Virus record (IMG/VR): IMGVR_UViG_3300042922_000826
Location: 1-42,274 of that record
Source of the DNA: a virus
DNA: 42,274 nucleotides
Strand: one strand, 5' to 3'
Position numbers and translations under genes: made by a program
The notes under the pieces: model-generated
The model's input: only the letters and a program-made list of their open reading frames with translations
Database searches by the model: none
What the model was told of the DNA's origin: nothing
Part shown: piece by piece, positions 1 to 7,960 of the stretch
Layout of the letters: each line of letters starts with the position of its first letter
Numbering within the stretch: position 1 is the first letter of the stretch

Positions 1-70
1 AGGGCGGCCAGGCCGAAAGGTCTTGTGGGACGATGCGCTCGAGCGCGTCGAGCTCGTCGGTGTTGTGCAT
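1..70 (-). CDS. Duplicate 5' fragment of XhlA-like lysis gene
   Basis: The ATG on the minus strand at 68-70 opens the same frame as the gene at 41930-42217. Only the first 23 codons are present because the window ends. It is the copy carried by the terminal repeat, not a separate gene. Confidence 0.9.
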   Translation of the reverse strand, partial: MHNTDELDALERIVPQDLSAWPP

Positions 71-127
71 GCGCCCCCCCTTACAGGCTGTAGCCGGGCG
101 AGTAAGGCGCCCAGGTGTTGTTGATGC
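1..127. repeat. Left copy of 127-bp terminal direct repeat
   Basis: Bases 1-127 are identical to 42148-42274. The copy holds the first 70 bases of the XhlA-like lysis gene and the 3' end of the metalloprotease gene. An exact 127-base overlap matches a common de Bruijn k-mer size, so it is best read as the closing overlap of a circular assembly and not as a biological terminal repeat. Confidence 0.97.
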
Positions 128-968
128 TCTGGTGCCAGTCACGCTCGGCCGTCTGGGCCACCAGCACGCCGTCCGTAGCCCGGCGGAACTCCCACCAGCC
201 GGCGGCCGCGTCGCCCTGGTGCTGCCAGCGCAGCGTGCCCGGCAGCATGCCGAACTTCCGAACGAAGGCGGACAGCCCGGGCAGCAGCTGCATGCGCTTC
301 TTGAGGCCGGCGATCGTCAGCGGGCAATTGAAGCCGGGCAGGACCGGGTCCATGGTCGTGCCGCTCTCGCCGCGCGTGCAGTCGATACCCAACAGGGCGC
401 GGTAGGCGTTGGCGAACTGCTCGGCTGGGGACTCCTGCTGACCGCTGGCCTGCCGCCAGGGGAAAACCTGCGGGTCGTAGGCCGCGCCGCTCTGGGCGAA
501 TAGGCGCTCGAAGTGGACTTCCACCTCGCGCAGCGCCGGCACGCCGACCCAGAGCCAGGCCAGCTGGTGCAGCGCGTGGCCCATCTCATGACTCAAGGCC
601 GCCGGCATGCGGTAGCCGTTGGCCCCGTCCGTCGTCGGGTCGATGTAGGGAATCCAGATGTGGCGCTCACTTCCGTTTACGGGGCCCCGGCAGTAGGCGC
701 CGTGCGAAGCGTCCCAATCGGTGGGGCGCGGCAGCAGGCCCGACCAGATGTGCCAGGTGCCGCCTTTGAGGACGTCGCAGGGGCCGACCAGGGCGCCGGT
801 TGAGTCGCATCGGCAGTAGGCTTCAAGGGCGTCGGCGAGCAGCTGATCCTCCATGGCCTGGTAGTAGCTGAAGGGGCCGCACTGCTGGGTCAGATTGTAG
901 GCGTTGTCGTAGTGCCTGATGAGGGTGACGCCCCACTTGAGGGCTTGCGTGAAGTCGCGTTGGGCCAT
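81..968 (-). CDS. HEMGH-motif zinc metalloprotease-like virion/lysis protein
   Basis: Protein of 295 aa. The ATG at 968 is chosen over an upstream start at 986 because GGAGGT lies six bases before it. A zinc-protease motif HEMGH is visible at residues 127-131, inside a segment reading SHEMGHALH. A later Glu (about 183, in AEQFANAYRAL) could be the third zinc ligand, as in gluzincin-type proteins. There are many cysteines (about 30, 52, 54, 64, 93), which would suit a disulfide-bonded extracellular protein. The gene lies between the tail-fibre genes and the lysis cassette and directly follows a terminator, so it may be transcribed separately or as read-through. No signal peptide is visible. 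The zinc site is seen; the target (host envelope, peptidoglycan peptide or a virion protein) is unknown. Confidence 0.75.
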   Translation of the reverse strand: MAQRDFTQALKWGVTLIRHYDNAYNLTQQCGPFSYYQAMEDQLLADALEAYCRCDSTGALVGPCDVLKGGTWHIWSGLLPRPTDWDASHGAYCRGPVNGSERHIWIPYIDPTTDGANGYRMPAALSHEMGHALHQLAWLWVGVPALREVEVHFERLFAQSGAAYDPQVFPWRQASGQQESPAEQFANAYRALLGIDCTRGESGTTMDPVLPGFNCPLTIAGLKKRMQLLPGLSAFVRKFGMLPGTLRWQHQGDAAAGWWEFRRATDGVLVAQTAERDWHQSINNTWAPYSPGYSL

Positions 969-986
969 GGGCACCTCCAAGGGCAC

Positions 987-1008
987 AAAAAAGCGCCCTG
1001 GAGGGCGC
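987..1008 (-). terminator. Rho-independent terminator after the fibre-assembly gene
   Basis: On the minus strand a GCGCCC-TCCA-GGGCGC hairpin (993-1008) is followed directly by six T (987-992). It lies just after the stop at 1014 and 18 bp before the metalloprotease ATG. Confidence 0.85.
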
Positions 1009-1013
1009 GGCTG

Positions 1014-1409
1014 TTACAGGGTGGGCTTCGGGAAGCGGGCCTTGATGGCCTGGCGTGTGGCGACGACCGCTTTCCACTCCGGGCTGTCGATGCCTTTGGC
1101 GAGCGCGTCGAGCTGGTCTCCCATGGGAATTTCGGCCTCGTAGGCCGCTGCGCGAAGCACCCGGTAGGACGGAGGAATGGGCGGCGGTGGCGCGGGCGGA
1201 GGGCCCGGCTGGTAGCCCTCCAGCGTGGTACGAATGGCATCGAGCGTTTCCGTGTCGGGGTCTTCACCGGCTTCGGGTGTCTTAATGAGAATTTGTCCCT
1301 GCTCAACGAACAGGCAGATGGTGGCGCCGACGCCGTAGGGTTTGAGCATGGGGTAGAGGTCGCACAGATCGAGGTGCTCGGGGGCAGGGTGCGTGAGGTG
1401 TGTCTTCAT
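1014..1409 (-). CDS. Tail fibre assembly-like protein
   Basis: 131 aa. The C-terminal half has the pattern RAAAYEAEI-MGDQLDALAKGI, which resembles the RxxAYPxxGDQLDALWK repeat common at the ends of phage fibre and fibre-assembly (DUF4376-like) proteins. A proline-rich stretch lies near residues 67-80. It starts three bases after the stop of the fibre-like gene upstream and ends at a terminator, so it closes the main structural transcript. The role in fibre folding or attachment is inferred from this motif and from position. Confidence 0.55.
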   Translation of the reverse strand: MKTHLTHPAPEHLDLCDLYPMLKPYGVGATICLFVEQGQILIKTPEAGEDPDTETLDAIRTTLEGYQPGPPPAPPPPIPPSYRVLRAAAYEAEIPMGDQLDALAKGIDSPEWKAVVATRQAIKARFPKPTL

Positions 1410-1412
1410 GGG

Positions 1413-1931
1413 CTACCTCTTGAACTCGATGGCCGCCAGGAATGTCTGGGCGTTACCTCCGGACACCGCGACGTTGATGTTGCTCTGAAAGGCGCCGGTG
1501 GACCTGAGGCGCAGCTTGATAGTGTGGGTGCCAGCACCCAGGCCTGTCTCAATGCGCCAACCGCTGGCAGGGCACGGCGCAGTGCTTGAGCCGGTCTGTC
1601 CGAACGCGTAGTCGGTGCCGTTGATGTTGAGCGCTATGGCACCCCGCGACGTGCTGTCCGTCGACGTGTGCGGGATGTTGGCGTAGATCACCAACGTCGT
1701 GCCGGCGTCCTTGGTGACGGTCAAGGTGAGCACGTCGATGAAAGTGGTTGATACCGTCGTCGCCGAGGCGGCCAAGATGGACGAGACCGTTACCTTGGTG
1801 GCGGCGTTCGTCGCCAGCTTGGCTGTGGTGATCGCGCCGTCGGGCGGCGACTGAATGCCGGCCTCGAGGTTGTTCAGCAGGGCCGCGGTGATGATCTCGT
1901 CGTCCGTCCATGTGTGCGGTGCATACGGCAT
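1413..1931 (-). CDS. Tail fibre / receptor-binding-like structural protein
   Basis: 172 aa. The N-terminal WTDDEIITAALLNNLEAGI resembles the short segment (W.dgeiita..LN.iE.gi) found at the start of many phage fibre and baseplate proteins. The rest is rich in Thr, Ser, Ala and Gly with alternating hydrophobic residues, consistent with a beta-rich C-terminal domain. GGAGAACAGC precedes the ATG. It lies between two other distal-tail genes. The receptor-binding role is inferred, and no receptor can be suggested. Confidence 0.5.
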   Translation of the reverse strand: MPYAPHTWTDDEIITAALLNNLEAGIQSPPDGAITTAKLATNAATKVTVSSILAASATTVSTTFIDVLTLTVTKDAGTTLVIYANIPHTSTDSTSRGAIALNINGTDYAFGQTGSSTAPCPASGWRIETGLGAGTHTIKLRLRSTGAFQSNINVAVSGGNAQTFLAAIEFKR

Positions 1932-1940
1932 GCTGTTCTC

Positions 1941-2450
1941 CTATGCTGCGCCCCAGGTCAGGTCCCAGGTGAAGGTTACGGCGATCGCCAACGTCTTGGG
2001 GATCGCCTCGCCGAGAATCACCCGGCAGTACATGGTGCCGCCGACCTCGGCATTGAAGATGGCCGCCTCAGTGAGCGTGTGCCCGTTGGCGACGCCCGAG
2101 CTGAGGTAATACTTGATCGTCAGCTTGCCGGCGCCCTTGGTGCGGGTCGCAAACGCCTCACGCGCCACCTCGGCGCCGAGGGCTGTGTCCCCAGGCAGCA
2201 CGGCCGTGCTCGAAGTGCCCACGGCGAAGTGCGATGGGCCGGCCACGGCGTCGCCGTACATCAGGTCCCGGATGAGGTTCAGCCCGGAGCCGACCACCAG
2301 GTTGTGCACCTGCTGCCGCCCCAGGTGCTGGCCTGTAGCGACGTCCCAGGTGTCGGCGGTGACGTTCACCCGGGCGAGCGCGAGCTCCACGCCGGTGAGG
2401 GAAAGGGAGACGGCCAGGAAGGCCTGCCGCACCCGCTGCCAGAATTTCAT
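1941..2450 (-). CDS. Distal tail structural protein
   Basis: 169 aa from the ATG at 2450, whose A overlaps the TGA of the upstream hub gene (TGATG). A TTG one codon earlier is possible. The segment FAVGTSSTAVLPGDTALGAEV resembles a motif seen in phage tail-fibre proteins that share a (V/F)GtGsTa...DTaL pattern. A hydrophobic stretch at residues 11-26 could be mistaken for a signal peptide, but the gene sits within the tail module and the stretch is short. Translation is probably coupled to the hub gene. Confidence 0.5.
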   Translation of the reverse strand: MKFWQRVRQAFLAVSLSLTGVELALARVNVTADTWDVATGQHLGRQQVHNLVVGSGLNLIRDLMYGDAVAGPSHFAVGTSSTAVLPGDTALGAEVAREAFATRTKGAGKLTIKYYLSSGVANGHTLTEAAIFNAEVGGTMYCRVILGEAIPKTLAIAVTFTWDLTWGAA

Positions 2451-3880
2451 CAACCCACCTCGCTGTAGTTCACGCGGGCATGCCCCACTCGGTTCTCGGG
2501 GGCGGTGGTCGTGTAGGTCAGCACCTCGGAGGCGGTGACCGCCTGGGTGCTGGTGCGCATCGAAACCACCACCTCGTTCTCACGGATGACGAAGCGCCGG
2601 CCCATGCGCGTGAGCGCCCGGAAGAACTCCTCCCAGCCGCCTAGGTTGCTGCCGTCGAGCGCCTTGACCGTGTAGCGCAGGTCGCGGCCGAACATGTCGC
2701 CGAATGAGACCGACTCGATCAGGAACGAGCCCGACAGGTCATGCAGCGAGTTGGCGATCGTCAGGAGCTGACCGGCGGCCAGGCCGGGGACGTCGGTTTC
2801 GAAGGTGACGATGCGGGGGATCCGGCCGTACTTCTCAATCAGCCCCCGCGCGCCTTGCTCGGCCTGCTCGGTGCTGTTGACGGCCGGGAAGTCCTCGACG
2901 CGCTCATGAATGCCCGTGCCACCTTCGACGGCCTGTCTTTCGGCTATCTGGGCGTCATCCTGGGCGGCCAGCACGATCGGGAACTCGCCCCGATAGATGA
3001 TGGTGCCGATGTTCGCGGCGGTCAGCTTGGTCGCGCTGTCGTCCTGGGTGATGGCCGCCGTGCCCTTGTTCCAGTAGAAGTCCTTGCCAGTGTCCACGCC
3101 GCCGATGCCGAACGTCTTGGGGACGCCATCCAGCAGGATGCTTGTCGGCACCGCGCCCACGGGCCACTTGAGCGGCCAAACCCGCGTTTCACCGTCCCCC
3201 TTGAACGTCTCGGTCAACGGGTCGGTGAGGTCCTTGCCCGCGCGGATGATCTGCTTGTTGCGGTACTGCTCGCGCGTGCGCCTGACCTTCATTTTCCGGA
3301 AGTTGCCGGAAGTGTCGGTCAGGGCGAACGGCGCGGCGTTGGTGTCCCGCGAAACGAAGTGCAGGTCTTTGTTGTAGTCGATGTACCAGATGTAACCGCT
3401 GAGGTCGGCCAGGTCGTTGAAGGCCTCGGCGACGTACTGGTAGTTCCAGACGGCCTTATCGATGATTGGGCCGTCCTGCACGTTCGCCGTGGTGATGCCC
3501 TCGCCGGCGAGGAAGCTCGCCACGATGTCGAGCACGATGTCGCCCAGGGTCTGGCCCGGCGCTTCGTAGGCCTTCGCGACCAGGCGCTGGTTGCAGATGG
3601 CGTTGTAGTCGACGCACGGCACACGGAAGAGCAGGGCGTCCCAGCTGCCCGGGACGTCCTCTTCCTCGTAGTCGTTCACGAACCCGGCAAACAGGCGCGT
3701 GCCGTCGCGGGTGATCACTACCTCGGCGCCGATTGTCGGCCGGTACGTTCCGTCCTCGCTGACCAGGTCGAACGAGGCAGTGTTGCGTCCGTTGAGGCGG
3801 TCCTGCACCTTGAGTGAATCCACGCGGACCAGCGGGGTCGTATCGACCCCGCCGATCGTGAATGTGATGGCCATGGCCAC
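2450..3880 (-). CDS. Phage tail hub / baseplate protein (Tal or gp27-like)
   Basis: 476 aa, placed directly after the tape measure gene in transcription order, where siphoviruses usually encode distal-tail and tail-associated proteins. The N-terminus has beta-rich segments (DRLNGRNTASFDLV, GTRLFAGFVNDY) like the gp27/Tal fold that binds the tail tip. No lysin or peptidase motif is visible. GGAGGT lies just before the ATG; the in-frame ATG six bases later has more usual spacing. Function is inferred from order and fold-like patterns. Confidence 0.65.
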   Translation of the reverse strand: MAMAITFTIGGVDTTPLVRVDSLKVQDRLNGRNTASFDLVSEDGTYRPTIGAEVVITRDGTRLFAGFVNDYEEEDVPGSWDALLFRVPCVDYNAICNQRLVAKAYEAPGQTLGDIVLDIVASFLAGEGITTANVQDGPIIDKAVWNYQYVAEAFNDLADLSGYIWYIDYNKDLHFVSRDTNAAPFALTDTSGNFRKMKVRRTREQYRNKQIIRAGKDLTDPLTETFKGDGETRVWPLKWPVGAVPTSILLDGVPKTFGIGGVDTGKDFYWNKGTAAITQDDSATKLTAANIGTIIYRGEFPIVLAAQDDAQIAERQAVEGGTGIHERVEDFPAVNSTEQAEQGARGLIEKYGRIPRIVTFETDVPGLAAGQLLTIANSLHDLSGSFLIESVSFGDMFGRDLRYTVKALDGSNLGGWEEFFRALTRMGRRFVIRENEVVVSMRTSTQAVTASEVLTYTTTAPENRVGHARVNYSEVG

Positions 3881-3886
3881 CTCCTG

Positions 3887-6800
3887 CTATCCGACGCTGA
3901 CGCCGAGCTCTCGGAGCTGACGAACCAAGCGCTCTCCGGCCTCGGCATCGTCCACCCGCATCTCGATCGAGATGTAGGTATCGCCGCCGCGGCTTGGGCC
4001 GCCGCCGTAGCCGATCTGAGGGGTGTGGGCGGCGATGCCTTGGCCCATCTGGGAGAACACCGCCGGGGAGAGCGGCACCACCGCCTCCTTGTGCTTGCCT
4101 TCGCCTACCATAGCGAGCGTCGGCGAGCTAATCACGCCGCCCTCGGCGAGGAAGGGAATCTGTGCCACGTTCGGCGACCAGTGCTTGCCGCCCAGGCCGG
4201 GAATCCAGTCCGGGACGGTGAAGCCGATGCTGTTGAGCGCACGAATGAAGAAGTTCAGGCCGCTGATGACGGCGTTGACCATCCCCTTGATCGTGCCAAG
4301 GATGCCGTCTGCGATGCCCACGGCCATCATCTTCAGCCCCTCGACTAGCGCCTGGCCGGTGATGCTCATCAGCGTGACGAAGACCTCCCAGGCCTTCTGT
4401 GCGCCTCCGAGCGAATCGACGATCGCCTTGGAGAACACAACGAAGCCCACGACAGCGGCCACGGTCCCGGCCACCACGCCAGCGATAACGGCGCCCACGG
4501 CCGTCGCGGCGGTGCCAACGACGCCGAAGGCCGTCCCGATGGCCTCAAAGGCCGGCAGGACGAACGCATGGAGCGACTGCGCCGAGGTGCCGATCTGGAC
4601 CAGGGCCAGGGCGAAATTGCCCGCCTTGACCGTTGCGTCGAGGAAGCCCTCGCCCACCTCAATGCCGAGCGTTTCCGCTACCGTTTTGAGGCCATCCCTC
4701 AGGCCAGTGACGGCCGAGAGGATGTCGGTTGTCGACTGCTTGAAGGCGCCCATCGCCGCCGTCGCGCTCATCTGCGCGGGCGGGATCTCCGCGAGTGCCT
4801 GGCCGACGCCCTCAAAGGCGGTCTGTGCCTGCGCCCCGCCGATGCCCGCCAACTCGCTCAGCGCCCCGTTGTAGAGCTTGGCCTGCTCGGCGTTCAGGTC
4901 GAAGCTGGCGCCGAGGCGCTTGGCCTTGACGTCCGCCTCGATCAACCCATCCGAGAGCTTGGCCATGATCTTGTCGACGTCGGTCGTCTCCTCCTTCACG
5001 TCCTCGGCCGCCTTGCGGTAGCCTTTCCACTGCTCGGTTAGCTTCAGCACGATCGGGTTCGTCGCGCCCATGCTCTGTCGCAGAACGTTGATGGTTTTCT
5101 CCAGCGCTGAGGCGCTCTCGCTGTTGACGTTGATCGTGTCACCGAAGAGAGTCGCTCGCTCGCGGATGTCCTTCAGTTCTCGATTCAAGCCCGTCAGCGC
5201 GCTGGCGTTACCGGAGAACGCCTTTATCGCTGCCTGGCCGTTGTCGAGCGCCTCCATCTGCTCTTGTAAGCCCTTGAGCGTCTTCACTAGACCCTGAAAG
5301 CGCTTATCGGTTGGGGCAACGCCCTTCTCCGTCAAGCCTTTCAGGCCGTCCGTCAGCGCGGCGATCTTCTTGGGAACGGTGTCGAGCACCGACCAACCGC
5401 CCAGCGCGGCGGTCATGTCGATGCCCTTCAGCTTGCCGCCGATGTCCCCGAACGACTTGCTGATGTCCTCGGCGTGCTTCTTCGCGTCGTCGGCCGCCTT
5501 CTTGGCTGCCTTGCTCATGCCGGCCGCCGCATCCGCCACGCCGGCCGCGCCGGCCGCCGCGTGCGCAGGCAGTCCGCCGAACCCGGACTTGACCTTGGTC
5601 GTGAGCTGGCTCATGAAGCCGCTCACGTCCGAGACCATGCCGGACACCGACGAGCCGACGCCAGAGGCCATGACCTGGATGTGAGGCACGACCATCTGCG
5701 GCAGGCTGGTGACCGTGTTCGCCACGTTGCCGGCCAGCTGCTTCAGTGGCGCCTTGGCGGCCTCCGGCAAGAGGTTGAATACAGCCTTGTAGGGGGCGAT
5801 CAGGGTGTTGAACGCGGCCAGCGCCACCTTGACGAAGAAGTCCCAGACGGAGCGGGCCACGTTGCCGAACGTCACGAGCGCCCCACGGAGACCGTTCAGG
5901 AGGCTGTTGAACCCGGCCTTGAGCCCGTCCCAGTTCTTAATGATGAGGTAGGCAGCCGCGCCGATGGCCGCAGCCGCGGCGATCAGCGGGACGAACGGCA
6001 CCGCCGCCGCGACCGCTGCCGAGACGAGGCTGCCCAGGGCGGGGATCACCGCCAGGGTGACGGCGGCGCCGATGCCGATCACGGCCGCCTTCATCTCAGG
6101 CCCGAAGAGGCTCCAGAGGCCATCGAAAAGGCCCTTGTCGGCGATCGCCGTCGACAGGGCGTTCATCGCCTCGGCGCCGGTGTCGGCCATCATCTTGAGG
6201 GCCGGCATGAAGTTCTCGAAGATGGCGTCGCCCAGGTTTTCGAGCGCCGCCGATGACTTCTCGACCGAGCCCTTGAAGGTCTTGCCGAAGGCGTCGGCGC
6301 TTCCGCCGAACTCCTTGTTCAGCTCCTTCAGGATGATCTTCTGAGCTTCCATCGTGCGACCCGACTCCTGCAGGGTCTTGATGGTTTCCTTCTGACCCTC
6401 GGTGAAGGAGACGCCCACCTTCTGGAGAGCGGACACGCCCTTGACGGGGTCGTTGAGCGCCTTGCCCAGCTGCATGGCCGAGCTGGTCGCGTCCTGGCCC
6501 AACGCCACGGACATGTCGGCCATGATCCTGGTGGTCTGGTTGAAGATGTCGTTGCCGGCGCCCACGCCGTTCTTGATGTTGGTGAAGGTGAGAAGCAGGT
6601 TCTCGCCCTTCTGAATCATCTCGCCCGACACGCCGGTCGCGGCCTCGATGGAGTTGGCGAGATCGCTCATCTGCTGAGCCGTGACGCCCGCCGCGCCGCC
6701 GGTCGACTTGATGGCCGCGGCGGTCTGGGCGTTGATCTGCTCGACCTCGGCTAGGTGGTCGATCGCCCCCTTGGCGAAGTCGACCAGCCCGGAGCCGATC

Positions 6801-6946
6801 GCCTGCAGGCCGTCGGCGATGAGCTCGGCGCTCACCAGGGAGGGGATGAAGGACTTTTTGAGGCCGTCAGCCGCCCGGTCGATGGCCTGCGTGAAGTCCG
6901 CAGTGTCCGCGCTCAGCGTGACGTGAAGGCGTGCCGCTTCGGCCAT
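3887..6946 (-). CDS. Tape measure protein
   Basis: 1019 aa, the longest gene of the window, located after the tail assembly chaperone genes as in most long-tailed phages. The first 120 residues (SADTADFTQAIDRAADGLKK and following) are typical of tape measures. Two very hydrophobic alanine-rich blocks (about residues 285-340 and 800-860) may insert into the host membrane during DNA entry. The middle is helical and rich in Ala, Lys and Gln. Taking the usual 0.15 nm per residue, the tail would be about 150 nm, which implies a siphovirus. No lytic domain is seen. Confidence 0.93.
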   Translation of the reverse strand: MAEAARLHVTLSADTADFTQAIDRAADGLKKSFIPSLVSAELIADGLQAIGSGLVDFAKGAIDHLAEVEQINAQTAAAIKSTGGAAGVTAQQMSDLANSIEAATGVSGEMIQKGENLLLTFTNIKNGVGAGNDIFNQTTRIMADMSVALGQDATSSAMQLGKALNDPVKGVSALQKVGVSFTEGQKETIKTLQESGRTMEAQKIILKELNKEFGGSADAFGKTFKGSVEKSSAALENLGDAIFENFMPALKMMADTGAEAMNALSTAIADKGLFDGLWSLFGPEMKAAVIGIGAAVTLAVIPALGSLVSAAVAAAVPFVPLIAAAAAIGAAAYLIIKNWDGLKAGFNSLLNGLRGALVTFGNVARSVWDFFVKVALAAFNTLIAPYKAVFNLLPEAAKAPLKQLAGNVANTVTSLPQMVVPHIQVMASGVGSSVSGMVSDVSGFMSQLTTKVKSGFGGLPAHAAAGAAGVADAAAGMSKAAKKAADDAKKHAEDISKSFGDIGGKLKGIDMTAALGGWSVLDTVPKKIAALTDGLKGLTEKGVAPTDKRFQGLVKTLKGLQEQMEALDNGQAAIKAFSGNASALTGLNRELKDIRERATLFGDTINVNSESASALEKTINVLRQSMGATNPIVLKLTEQWKGYRKAAEDVKEETTDVDKIMAKLSDGLIEADVKAKRLGASFDLNAEQAKLYNGALSELAGIGGAQAQTAFEGVGQALAEIPPAQMSATAAMGAFKQSTTDILSAVTGLRDGLKTVAETLGIEVGEGFLDATVKAGNFALALVQIGTSAQSLHAFVLPAFEAIGTAFGVVGTAATAVGAVIAGVVAGTVAAVVGFVVFSKAIVDSLGGAQKAWEVFVTLMSITGQALVEGLKMMAVGIADGILGTIKGMVNAVISGLNFFIRALNSIGFTVPDWIPGLGGKHWSPNVAQIPFLAEGGVISSPTLAMVGEGKHKEAVVPLSPAVFSQMGQGIAAHTPQIGYGGGPSRGGDTYISIEMRVDDAEAGERLVRQLRELGVSVG

Positions 6947-6949
6947 GCT

Positions 6950-7518
6950 CTACCTGCCCTTCTTCCCCTTGGCCTTTTGCTTTTTGGCCTGCTGTTCGGC
7001 TTCCCAGTGGCGCTGCTTCTGGAGCGCGATCAGCTCGGTCAGCTCGACCGAGTCGATGCGCTTCAGAAGCTCGCTCGCGGTGCACCCCCAGCGGTCGGCG
7101 ACCTCTAAGACGAAGCGCCGCTCGGGGTTTCGGATGAGTTTCCCTGGGCGGTCTCCACCGCCTTTTCGCCCAGGCCGGAGAGGCTAATCACCTTCAGGGC
7201 GATGCGCTGCAGCGTTTCGCCGTTCTTCTCGCGCAGCGCGTCGATGTCGTCCGCGGTGAAGAGGCGCTCGCCGGTCTGCGGGTCGCGCGCGCCGTCCACG
7301 ACGAAGTCGTTGATGAGCGGCACCATCGCCTTGTTGGTGGCGACCTTGGACGCCTCGCCGTCGCCGCCCCCGCCGTTCTGGAAGACGGCCTCGAGGAACT
7401 TCTCGCGCGTACGGCCGCTCATGCCGGTGACCTTGATGGTGACGCCCCACTCGGGGATGGTCATCGACTCGGACTTGATGTCGGAAGCGGCCAGGATCTT
7501 GGCTTTCAGGGTGCTCAT
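6950..7518 (-). CDS. Tail assembly chaperone, -1 frameshift product (GT-like)
   Basis: Made from the 7518 start by a -1 shift at the slippery heptamer at 7138-7144. The frame-0 part gives 127 residues and the -1 frame adds 62, for a 189-aa product. The extension reads KLIRNPERRFVLEVADRWGC, then a second helical part with SVELTELIALQKQ and a very basic Lys-rich tail ending at 6950. Lambda gpG/gpGT-type proteins bind the tape measure while the tail tube polymerises, and this gene pair sits exactly between the major tail proteins and the tape measure. The extension has no start codon of its own with a good ribosome site, which supports expression only by frameshift. Confidence 0.85.
7105..7518 (-). 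CDS. Tail assembly chaperone, unshifted product (G-like)
   Basis: 137 aa. The conserved-looking core is TIPEWGVTIKVTGMSGRTREKFL followed by a helical segment DIDALREKNGETLQRIALKV, a pattern common in siphovirus tail assembly chaperones. The last ten residues (after AQGN) are read only without the -1 shift and are Ser-rich. GGAGAACACCTC precedes the ATG. It should be the major product and act with the shifted form on the tape measure protein. Confidence 0.85.
   Translation of the reverse strand: MSTLKAKILAASDIKSESMTIPEWGVTIKVTGMSGRTREKFLEAVFQNGGGGDGEASKVATNKAMVPLINDFVVDGARDPQTGERLFTADDIDALREKNGETLQRIALKVISLSGLGEKAVETAQGNSSETPSGASS
7138..7144 (-). promoter_or_regulatory. Programmed -1 ribosomal frameshift slippery site GGGAAAC
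   Basis: On the minus strand the frame-0 codons CAG-GGA-AAC form the heptamer G-GGA-AAC, the X-XXY-YYZ pattern. After a -1 slip reading resumes at CTC-ATC-CGA and stays open to 6950. The unshifted frame stops at 7105. Confidence 0.88.
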
Positions 7519-7535
7519 GGTGAGGTGTTCTCCTT

Positions 7536-7949
7536 CTACGCGTGGGTCGCGCGGGTGACGTCGCCGGTGATCTGGAACTCGGCCGAGGCCGTCGCCACGT
7601 CGCCGACCGGGTTGGAGCCCGAGTAGTCGGTGCAGATGGCCGCGCCGGTGTACTTCACGGCGCCCGAGGCGGTGCCGGCGGGCGAGATCTCGAAATTGAC
7701 CTGCTTACCGAGGATGCCGTCGATGTGCGCGTCGAGCACGGGGTCCCAGACGTATTCCTGGCTGAAGGTGCCATCCTTCAGGCCCGGGATGTAGGTCTTG
7801 GCGTCCTTGCCGAACGTGGTGGTCTCGTGGGTGTCAGCCTGGCGGGACAGGTCCTCGCTGCTGACGTACTGCGAGACGTCGGTGAGGGTCGTCGGCGCGG
7901 CCGAGGTGCCGAGCTTGACGACCGTGGATTTACCGTGAGAAGCGGCCAT
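7536..7949 (-). CDS. Major tail protein paralogue 2
   Basis: 137 aa from the ATG at 7949, with GGAGG placed seven bases upstream. The segment ADTHETTTFGKDAKTYIPGLKDG closely matches the equivalent segment of the neighbouring 238-aa protein, and this layout (KGK..V..S.D.sR.aDt.ettt.G...k.y.pGlkd) is typical of tail tube subunits. It lacks the C-terminal domain of its neighbour. It may be the bare tube subunit, with the longer protein acting as a decorated tube protein. Confidence 0.8.
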   Translation of the reverse strand: MAASHGKSTVVKLGTSAAPTTLTDVSQYVSSEDLSRQADTHETTTFGKDAKTYIPGLKDGTFSQEYVWDPVLDAHIDGILGKQVNFEISPAGTASGAVKYTGAAICTDYSGSNPVGDVATASAEFQITGDVTRATHA

Positions 7950-7960
7950 GGGGTATCCTC

